Shown piece after piece: positions 55,408 to 64,000 of a stretch of DNA of 64,000 bases. Origin of the DNA: Geosiphon pyriformis (Eukaryota; Glomeromycota; Glomeromycetes; Archaeosporales; Geosiphonaceae); contig JAAOMT010000749.1 in NCBI GenBank assembly GCA_016748015.1, positions 1 through 64,000 of the forward strand, in the 5' to 3' direction. Under the pieces are notes generated by a model. That model was given only the letters and a program-made list of their open reading frames with translations, made no database searches and had not been told where the DNA came from. Numbering within the stretch: position 1 is the first letter of the stretch; each line of letters starts with the position of its first letter. Both the position numbers and the translations under genes were made by a program.

Positions 55408-56747
55408 TTAATAAGGTCTGTCTTGATCCAGACAACTTCCCATCTTTATAGTAAAGTAAGGACCATTGTTCGACTTGGATTCTAATCTGGAAAACTTCTG
55501 ATTACAATGCTAAGGTAAAGTAGTAAAAATAATTTATGATGAAAACGTCTTTATGGCTGAGGAAAAACTCAAATAAAGTAGTTCTTACCTGGCTTTCTTT
55601 CATAAAATATTCATTATTAGGCATTTGTATTTCAGGTCCTGGACACCAAAAAACTTCCTCTTGATCGCAATCACAATTTTTATTAATAAACATCTCTAGC
55701 TTGTTGTGTTCATAGATGTTTGAAATAGTGCTCGGAGGCATTGTTGGGACAAAATCGTCACTATGCGTTACTCGTATTACATTCAAATTTATTATATTGT
55801 CATTGATATATTTTGCAAAAAGTTGGTTGCCAATGCGTGGTTGACCGAATGTCACTGCTGAAAGATATAAACCTTTTTGTAGATTCATCAATTCGAGTAA
55901 AGCGAAGATAGCGTAGACTTTAAAAATTTCGATTTGGAGAAAAAAAATGAATAACGTGATAGTGTCGATATTAAATTTTGAAAGATTCTGTACCTACCAC
56001 CACCTACTCCATGACCAAAAGCAAAAACTTTTTTTATTCCACTTGCTTGAATAAGTTTTATGATCCGTTTTGATATTCTGAGCCCTGTTCCTAGAAAATC
56101 CTCATAAAAATTTTTATTTACTTTGGCTCCCTTGACTCGGCGATAGGGAATCATTTGTAACGGAAAAGAGCTCCATTGTAATTGGTTCAATTTGACTGAC
56201 GAACGAATTGTTAACACTATACCTTCATTTTTTATTTTTATAGAAGCTGAAAGGATGATAAAACCGGCAAATTTCATTTGAAAAATTTTTAAAATATGTC
56301 ATATTCTGATTAAAATGCCTTGATTGATTTACCATGGATCCCTGGTCCTATTTTATCCAATTCAGGAATGCAATAGGCTTTCATTGCGTAATAGGCGTAC
56401 CTTTTATACTTTTCTAAAACTTCGATTTGATTGACGGGTATTTTGAAATCGTCATTTCCGTTCCTGGCAAGTAGTACATTTGGGGATTCTTTCCTTCTTT
56501 TGGTTAATTCAAAACTTTTGCTTGAAGAAATTGTTTGAACTATTTTGTTACTAATGTTCAAGTGTCGTTCAGTATTTGTTATAGTAGTTGCAGTATGGTT
56601 AATATTGTTCATCCCTGATTGTCTAGATATATATTTAAGGTCTCCTTGAAAAAAAAATTTCAATAATGTACATTCTGGAGAAAGGAAAATAAAAAAAGTC
56701 CTTAATACGAAACTAAAGAATAATGTAAACAGATATAGCGAATTCAT
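55408..56747 (-). CDS. Class-3 lipase-like protein, nucleophile Ser replaced by Gly
   Basis: Exons 56747-56333, 56246-55998, 55917-55589 and 55497-55408 join in phase to 360 aa. The N-terminal MNSLYLFTLFFSFVLRTFFI is a signal peptide or anchor. The lipase_3 elbow reads FGHGVGG, with Gly218 in place of Ser. VTFGQPRIGN, RVTHSDDFVPTMPP and a conserved end NNGPYFTIKMGSC follow. The last exon was recovered from this end motif; without it the frame runs into an intron. Exon plan and intron phases equal those of the other two lipase genes, so all three come from duplications. Role unknown; canonical Ser hydrolysis is not expected. Confidence 0.82.
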
Positions 56748-59179
56748 TGATAATTTTATCAAAAAAACTGTATCTGAAGAAATTATTATCAAATCGGGGG
56801 ATCCGTTGGTTTTATGAAAAATTAAACAAAAAAAATGCAAAAGATCAAATTAAATCTTTGCAAGTATTTATCGTTATTTTCATTTTAAACCATTGAGATT
56901 GAATATAAATATATATTTGATTTATAACATCAAATGACTTGTAAAAGGAATGAATGAATACAATGAAATTTAGAGTAAAATACACGAAAAAACGTGATAT
57001 ATAGCATTTCATATCTTTTAAATAATTCGATTCAATGTGATTATTATTTGGGGAAACCTACAATTTGACGCCCCCGAAAATCACAACAAATAAATCGGAG
57101 AAAAGAAACATAATAAATATTTAATGGAATTTTTTTATTTCGTCAGATCTCATAAAAATTATGCGACGAAGGATTTTTTAAACGGAAAAACTCTTTAAAT
57201 ATAAATGAAATAACTTGATGAAAGAGTCTTGAGACCCAAAAAATGATCACTTGCTTATTTTATTTTAATTATATGTTTATAAAAACTCATTTATAGTAAT
57301 AATATTTGTAAGTAAATTATAATGTAAACATGTGTCCAAGAATATATATTAATATTGTACTTAACCGAATTAAGGTTATTATGAATTAACTGATTTAAAA
57401 AATTTTTAATCTAGACAAAGAAAGACTCAAATTAACACATTACTTCTCATCTGATTTTTTTTAAAAAGACAGATGACAGCTTTCAATTGCATGATACTTT
57501 TAAAGTTTATCAAAACTTGATTTTATTCGATTTTAATGATTTTCAAAAAATAAAATTTGTGCAAACATAAACATTGAATTGAGAATTTGTATTCCAAAAA
57601 CTTTTTAAATCAAAAATTATTAACATATCAACGTTCATAAATTTTTATACATAAAAATTGCTTTTTACATTTTTTTTCTCAAAGTAATTAAGATTATATT
57701 TAAAATTTGATGAAATTCTTAAAATTCTATTTACAGTTTATTTTTTAATTAAACATTAATAAAAATAAAAAATAATTTTAAATTTCTCAATATTTTAGAA
57801 TTTTAATTCATACAAAAAATTTATTTAAAATCATATTTAAAGGACAAAAATTAATATATATAAACATTATTTGTCTTTTAAAATCTTTGTAATAATTTTG
57901 ATTCAATATTGAATTTTTAAAATATATTTATATCATTCTTTGATTATTTAAACCATCAAAATAAAAGAATAAAAATTTGTTTAAAAAATAACATTTATAA
58001 TTTATTAATAGCTATATATATGATTACTTTCTTATTCTTGTTTTTAATCCAGTTTTTTTTAATAAAATTTTCATTTCTTTAAAATTAGCATTTTAATTAA
58101 TAATTTTGAATTTATTTATTATTAAGGTATTTATTATAAATTTAAAATCTATTTCTAATTAACTATGATTAATATCTTGTTTAAATTTTATTATAAAAAA
58201 TAATAATTAATATTCATTCATTTTTAACTAATTAAATTTGTATTGTAAAAGAGCAAAATATCTTAAAAATTTCAGGATTTAATTATATAGTCTGGTATAA
58301 AGCTTTTGTTAAGATTTAAAATCAGTTCTAAAAAGTCAAAAGTTCAACCAATTATCCATTCTGAATTTTAAATTGCTTAAAGTTATTTCTGCAAAATAAA
58401 GACATTGATCTTTGTTTCTTAAACAATTAATTACCGAAAATTGTTTCATCCAAATTAATTTTTTATAAAATAAAACTAGGAACTTTTCTTGGCATCTAAA
58501 AAAAAACCTTTATTTTACGAATAAATTTGGAAGATTATTGTAAACCAAATTAATAAAGTAATAATAAATGTTTGGCAAAGAAAATTAATGTGCACGAGAA
58601 AGACAAAACTAGCTGAATGTAGAATTTTTTGAATTTTCAAATCAAACAATTGTAAAATATTAATGGCATACAATAATATTACAAAAAAAATTTTGAACAC
58701 AAAACAAAAAAATATTTACATTCTATCCCTATTATATATTCTATACTTGGGAATTTAGTCTAGAAGCTGGTATCATTTTAATGTCACGTCTCTTATTTCT
58801 GCATAGACTCAAAAAAATTGGCTATTCAACATCTTTTTGAGTTTCGTTGCATGGGGAATTATATCAAATTGAGAAAAACCTTTTTTCAAAGAACAATAAA
58901 ATCAACGGAGATTTTCGTAAAACAAGAAAATATTATGTAGATTAATTTAATAGAAAAATGGGAATGTTGCAGTTCTCCCACAAAGTGAATTTAAAGCCGA
59001 ATCGAATTAAGAATTCATAAAGAACATTCATGCTGTATGACATAAGGCATTGTCTCACAAATAGCTGATCAATAATATTACCAGATCTTGAGTATTTAAA
59101 TTAAACGATCTCGGTATACAGGAAAATTAAATCATTTCGTTGTTACAAAGTTTAACCACTGGGACAAACAAATTATTTG
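56748..59179. other. Long, extremely AT-rich intergenic region
   Basis: About 2.4 kb, especially AT-rich from 57400 to 58700, with no coding signal on either strand. Confidence 0.45.
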
Positions 59180-59962
59180 ATGATGAAAAAGTGTTTATCA
59201 TGTTCCACTGAAAAATTTACTATGTTGGCAAATGAGATTTTAGGTGTTTGTCGAGAAGGAAATGATTATTGGAGCACTTCTGCACCGAAAATTCAACAAA
59301 TCAAAAAAAGACTTTTGGCGAGTGACCAATCACCTGAAGAAATTTTCGCATTAGTACACGATCATTATTTTCAACCATTATACACCTCATTAATTGGGTT
59401 CTTACATTTTCATGGATTTGGAACCGAGGCTGATAAAAAGGTTGCATTTAAATGGTTTCAGATTGCGGCCGAAACAAGTGACCCAGCAACACTCTACGAG
59501 CTAGGATTCTGCTATTGGGGTGGTACAGGTACCAATTCTGATTTATCAATAGCACTTTCGCTGTACGAACAAGCTGCCTTGGGTGGTTTTAAGCTCGCAC
59601 AATTCAGCCTTGGTTATGCCTATTTTCACGGTTATGGCTTTGAAGTTAATTTTCAACTGGCGTTTCAATGGTTTGAAAAGAGTGCACAAGCCGGGTACCC
59701 AATTGGACAGTATTACCTCGCACGTTGCTATCGACACGGACTTGGAACGAGAAGAAATACAACTAAAACACTTTTTTGGTTTATGAAATCAGCTGAAGGT
59801 GGATATATCCATGCTCGTCTAAAACTGGCAAAGCGAATTTACAAAGGCGAAGGAATTCAACGTGACATACATCATTCTCTAAGATATCTCGTCGCATCCT
59901 TGAAAAGTGATGGATCTATTCCAATAGTAGAACTCGAGCAAATATTACTCAATGAGCCTTAA
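59180..59962 (+). CDS. Sel1-repeat protein
   Basis: A single-exon frame of about 260 aa; ATG at 59180 is the first true start (the codon before is TTG). After an N-terminal helical part come five Sel1-like repeats of about 36 residues, from about residue 65: IGFLHFHGFGTEADKKVAFKW, ELGFCYWGGTGTNSDLS, SLGYAYFHGYGFEVNFQ, YLARCYRHGLGTRRNTTK and KLAKRIYKGEGIQRDIHHS. Sel1 solenoids mediate protein-protein contacts. No kinase domain precedes it, unlike many Glomeromycotina Sel1 proteins. No signal peptide, so probably cytosolic. It is intact, in contrast to the relics near 14.5 and 17.5 kb. Confidence 0.85.
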   Translation: MMKKCLSCSTEKFTMLANEILGVCREGNDYWSTSAPKIQQIKKRLLASDQSPEEIFALVHDHYFQPLYTSLIGFLHFHGFGTEADKKVAFKWFQIAAETSDPATLYELGFCYWGGTGTNSDLSIALSLYEQAALGGFKLAQFSLGYAYFHGYGFEVNFQLAFQWFEKSAQAGYPIGQYYLARCYRHGLGTRRNTTKTLFWFMKSAEGGYIHARLKLAKRIYKGEGIQRDIHHSLRYLVASLKSDGSIPIVELEQILLNEP

Positions 59963-61644
59963 GAATTATTTTCCCATTTCCAAAATTTTTGGAATTGCCA
60001 GGGTTTCAGTGAAAATGCTTTAAAACAATAAATTTTCGGCAAAACAATGCTTTGACTGACAGTACTCAGAATTTCATAGGCATCTCTGGGCCAATTGAAA
60101 GCGGGTCTCAGATCAGTTTAGTCATTTTATTTGAAATCTAATAGACACTTAATGAAGCCTGGAGTAAAAGAAAAGCTTTTATTTACCCAAATATACATTT
60201 TTGCAGAAAAAAGTGAGATCACGATCTTGATTCAAGATGAGATACTGTAATCAAAGCATTCCAGTGATCAGTTTGGTCATAGGCAGTTTTACAAAAAACA
60301 TTGAAGAGTCCATAGCAGTTAAGGTTCGATGATAGTAAAGAATATTTTGATCCCTCCTTTTTTTTAATCAAAACCATGAAAAGTAGTGCCAAGATTTGAA
60401 AGATATATTTCAAGAAAGTAGAATCTTATATTCTGCCCAAGAACCTCAAAGGTTTTAAGAAATCCTAGTATTTAATAGTTTAACTTTGGCATATGGAAAG
60501 TTGTTATTTGAACGATCAGCTACCTAATCTAACCAATCAGTAGCCTTTAGGCTGCCAAAAAAAAGTCATAACATCTTGAAATCTGGAATCGGACGATGCC
60601 CAAAACAATGGTACTCTTTTTGAGAGAAAGTCAATATTAGTTCTGGTTCAAACATTTAACCTTTTATGGGAAACTCCCTCCAGTTTGCAAATTTATTTTT
60701 TGTCATATTAAGTGTCATTTCAAAGAAAAATGGTAAAATATTTGGTTAAAAATTTAAACACAAATATTTCAAAGGAAAATAACTTGAAGAGTATCATAAA
60801 ATTAAGAATCGCTTGCAAGTATGAAGTAAATGTGCAATTCTTTTTTCAAAATTGAGGCTTAAAATTTTGGAGGTATAGTAATTTTTTTATTTTAAAAAAT
60901 CTACAAATGCATTTATTTCTGATGAATCTAACACAACTTTTCATTTGTATATAAATGTAAATCTTTTTTGGCTTGAATTTGAAAATTCTATTGCATTAAT
61001 ATTTTTATATAATTTAAACTGAAAGATTTTTTATGTAAATTTTGATCTTTGGTGTTTTTTTTTTCAAGTGCAAAATCAGAATTATAATGATTGAAATTGA
61101 AATTATAAAAATCCAAATCAATATTTAAATTCAACTATTTCTTATTAATTTATTTTACTTTTTCATGAAACTTTGATTTTTGATAACATATTTGGAAAAT
61201 TCTTTTGACAGTGTTAAAATTTTCATAAAGGATTGTGAAAGAAACCATTTATCCAGTTTGATATAAACACATGTACTTGCATATTAATGAGTATTTGTTT
61301 GATGATTTCAATTCCAATTAAGTTAACATTTATTATAATTCATTTTATTAAGAATTCGAAATGCAGAGTAAAAATTTGCGTCATATGATTTTAACAGCCA
61401 ATTCCTTCTGCATATCCAGGAATTAACAGACTCTTTTGTTTATTTAACGCGTATCATCTTTGACTCTCTTACTGAATCATTAATATGAAGAGCTAAATGT
61501 TCTGGAATATTCATAAATGTATTTGCAGAAAGAGTTTCAAAGCTGGGCTAATATTTTAATTTTTTTTAGACGCTAAAAACCCTTCGCTAAAATTTAGTAT
61601 AGTATATTATATTACATTGACATTAATTAAATAATAAGTTAATA
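59963..61644. other. Intergenic region
   Basis: AT-rich; a 64-codon frame at 60219-60413 (-) lacks an ATG at its upstream end and was not accepted. Confidence 0.4.
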
Positions 61645-62934
61645 TTAGTATTGGGTATGTGGATGAGGTTGATTATAACCGTAATTCTGTGGTTGAGTAT
61701 TGTTATGCGGTATAAATTGTGAGGGTGTTTCATGATATTGAGGTGCAATTACAGGTTGCATGTGTTGTATTTGTTGTCCCGACGCATTTTGAAAATGAAC
61801 AGGAGGCAGATAATATTCTTGACCTGGGAGTGGATGATTTCCTTGATTTGGGAATGGATGATTTCCTTGATTTGGGAATGGATGATTTCCTTGACCTGGG
61901 AATGGATGATTTCCTTGATTTGGGAATGGATGATTTCCTTGATTTGGGAATGGATGATTTCCTTGATTTGGGAATGGATGATTTCCTTGACCTGGGAATG
62001 GATGATATCCCGGACCTGGGATCGGATAGCTTCCTTTAAAAGGAGCAGGTGGCGGATTATGTTCTGGTCCTGAGATCGGATTATTTACTTGGATTGGGAT
62101 TGTAGTTGATCCACTTGTAATTGGGGTCTCGGTTGCCACTTGGAGTGGCTCCTCTTCTTTGCTACCAAACGCATTTTTGACCGCTTCAACCACAAACCTC
62201 CCAAACATAATAAATCCAGTGACTAGAGCAGCCAAGACAAGGTTACGCATTTTACTTTGTGCGTCGTCACTGTCGCTTATACCTCCATAATTGGAGGCAA
62301 GAGCCCAAGCCATAAACACAGGGTATGCAAAACATATTAAATCAGAAACAAGTGAAAGACGATTAACTTGTTTTTGTGTTATATTCTTATGACCAAATAA
62401 AAGATATCCTTCTTTTCTGCCTGTATTTCAAGCAAATTCAAATAGATTAGACATATGTCATTTTCTAAAATAAGAAAAATTTCTTTAGACTTACAGAAAA
62501 TGACTCCCATTATTTCAACAAATTTTAATCGACCTCCCGTATAATGATAAATTTGAAAGAGATTAGCAATTCTTGGTAAACATTCGAATATTACAATTGC
62601 ATTATAGACGCCTTTAGCAATACTTCCTTGTTCTACCTTTTGTATATTAAACAAAAAATTTAAAACTTTGAGTGGAATGAACTAATTTCAAGACCATTAA
62701 ACAAAGCCCACATAAAAAAATGTTTACATTTTCATTAAATTTTCCTATTAAGATGAGACTTGTTCCCAATGTAAAACAATTTGCAAGAGCAAAAAGACTC
62801 CAATAAATTTTTTTCCAAAATGGAGGATTTTCCATCGGTGATTGTTTTTTTTTTGATATTTTTTCATTTTCTGGTACTTTTTGATTGCTATCAGCAATTT
62901 GACTCATTTCTTGGATGTGAATTGGCTGAGCCAT
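61645..62934 (-). CDS. Multipass membrane protein with Pro-rich octapeptide repeat tail
   Basis: Exons 62934-62695, 62636-62495 and 62420-61645 join in phase to 385 aa. The N-terminal 40 residues are polar; then four or so hydrophobic segments follow (IYWSLFALANCFTLGTSLIL, NIFLCGLCLM, PVFMAWALAS, LVLAALVTGFIMFGRFVVEA). The tail of about 170 residues is Pro/Gln/His/Asn-rich and holds about eight copies of an octapeptide NHPFPNQG or NHPFPGQG, then a Gln/Pro/His-rich end. The repeat resembles low-complexity tails of fungal plasma-membrane proteins; the family is not recognised. The first intron uses a weak donor (GTCTTG) and is the least certain part of the model. Confidence 0.75.
61826..62021. 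repeat. 24-bp coding minisatellite, about 8 units
   Basis: The unit on the plus strand is GATTTGGGAATGGATGATTTCCTT with a GACCTGGGA variant. It encodes the octapeptide NHPFPNQG/NHPFPGQG of the minus-strand membrane protein. Because the unit is divisible by three, two plus-strand frames are also open through it. Confidence 0.9.
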
Positions 62935-64000
62935 GAATTTTTTTGATTCGAAGAGTTTTTTCAGGGAAAGTTTTTGACCAAATAAAATTGAAGAGAAGTG
63001 GAAATTATCTCTTTAAAAATCTTTTAATACTTATTTATATATAAAATTATCTGCATCAATTTTAAATATCTTGGAAAAAGAGTTTCAACAATTCAAATTA
63101 TGGGATTATGCTGAAAATCAATTATTAACTTAATTCCACCAATCATTAATTTTTAAACTTGAATAAAGTCAAGTAACTTTCGAATTCATGGTAAGAATTC
63201 CTTACAGTTGTCTCCTGTAGCACAATGCACAAGCAAATTAACAATTTACAAGTTGCACTAATGATCTTTAGTGTTCAACACAAATAAAACTCAATTACTT
63301 GGAAAGAATTTCTTTTTAAAATTCATCTGCAATGTCTGAAACATTGCTATATATTTTTAGAAAATCCTTTATATACTGTACAACGTTTTTCTTATTTTGG
63401 TTGGCGTAAATGTACGAGAATGAAGTTTTTTTTCCTGTTTCCACCTGATTTTTAAAAAGGTTTTGGTATGTAAGACAGTTTTCTGATATCAAAATTTAAA
63501 CAAAGGATTTTAGCAAGTGTGAAGCCTTTTATAATTCAAATCTTTTACTTTAACTCTTTCCTGGAAAACTTCAATCGTCGAAAGAGCATTCAAAATTTAT
63601 TATTTAGGAAAAAACAAGGTACACTAAGTTTAAGAAATTCTGTGGTTATCATTCTCTGATTTTCTCATCTCAATTAATTACATCCGAGTTTTTGAGAAAA
63701 TTCAAAATTATTTGAGCTTTGAGTAATGTCACCAATGACAATTAAAAATTTGGCTCTTTCACAGATAGTTTAAATGACCAAAATTTCTTGATTTATTTCA
63801 ATTGATCTTAACGATTCTTGTGAAATGATCAGAGATTTTATTTTAAAACTAGCAATTCCCTTTCCTATCATAAAAATTTTGTTTTCATAAGAAATTTAAA
63901 AATTTGGCTTTTTTAATGAGATTTATATTAGTTAACAAGCTCTGAAATTTATTATTTCTGTGAAAATTGTATATACTAAAATTCAAAAGCTTTTAATTCT
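62935..64000. other. Intergenic region to the window end
   Basis: AT-rich sequence with no coding signal. It presumably includes the promoter of the minus-strand membrane-protein gene. Confidence 0.4.

Noticed and set aside
60219-60413. 64-codon minus-strand frame
   Set aside because: It begins at a non-ATG codon, and the remaining part after the first true ATG is short and featureless.
61719-62073. Two plus-strand frames with MDDFLDLG-type or EWMISLIW-type repeats
   Set aside because: They are shadows of the 24-bp minisatellite whose minus-strand frame joins membrane-spanning exons.

Overview
This window looks like nuclear DNA of a fungus, most likely an arbuscular-mycorrhizal (Glomeromycotina) or related Mucoromycota species. 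The reasons are a very AT-rich sequence with islands of slightly GC-richer coding DNA, many short GT-AG introns (about 50-130 nt), no operon structure, and a gene content typical of that lineage: Sel1-repeat proteins, tyrosine-kinase-like pseudokinases, F-box proteins, class-3 lipase-like proteins, small secreted proteins and decayed Tc1/pogo transposons. No tRNA, rRNA, CRISPR array or viral gene was recognised. Most multi-exon models below were joined by hand at GT-AG sites, and reading-frame phase closes at every junction unless an entry says otherwise.

Layout. 0.2-1.6 kb: a bHLH transcription factor (-) with a palindromic E-box upstream. 4.5-5.0 kb: a 138-aa three-exon hypothetical gene. 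7.7-8.9 kb: an F-box protein. 10.9-13.5 kb: an 11-exon fusion of an alpha/beta hydrolase with a PTP-like phosphatase (-). 14.4-17.6 kb: two Sel1 relics. 17.8-18.4 kb: an orphan 211-aa protein with higher GC. 20.6 kb: a tiny secreted ORF. 21.2-26.3 kb: one 17-exon gene for a 1293-aa protein with two degenerate kinase domains, an MLKL-like four-helix bundle and a Sel1 repeat. 26.9-27.6 kb: a Cys-rich GPI-type secreted protein (-). 29.5-30.6 kb: an arrestin-fold protein. 31.3-32.3 kb: a short-chain dehydrogenase with a GC-AG intron. 33.3-34.0 kb: a Cdc25/Acr2-type rhodanese interrupted by an assembly gap. 36.3-37.2 kb: a possible gene end and a single-pass membrane protein. 37.9-39.5 kb: an ArsJ-type MFS transporter (-). 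40.6-42.5 kb: a complete but dead pogo/Tigger element. 43.2-44.6, 51.4-53.0 and 55.4-56.7 kb: three class-3 lipase paralogues (-) with the same exon plan, two of them lacking the nucleophilic serine. Between these lie two Tc1 relics, a broken Asn/Gly-repeat gene and a secreted protein. 59.2-60.0 kb: an intact Sel1 protein. 61.6-62.9 kb: a multipass membrane protein with a 24-bp minisatellite tail (-).

The most striking items are the double-pseudokinase/MLKL-like protein, which could act in cell-death or allorecognition signalling; the closeness of an arsenate-reductase-type enzyme to an ArsJ-type organoarsenical exporter; the hydrolase-phosphatase fusion; and the serine-less lipase paralogues. 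Everything functional is inferred from sequence motifs alone.
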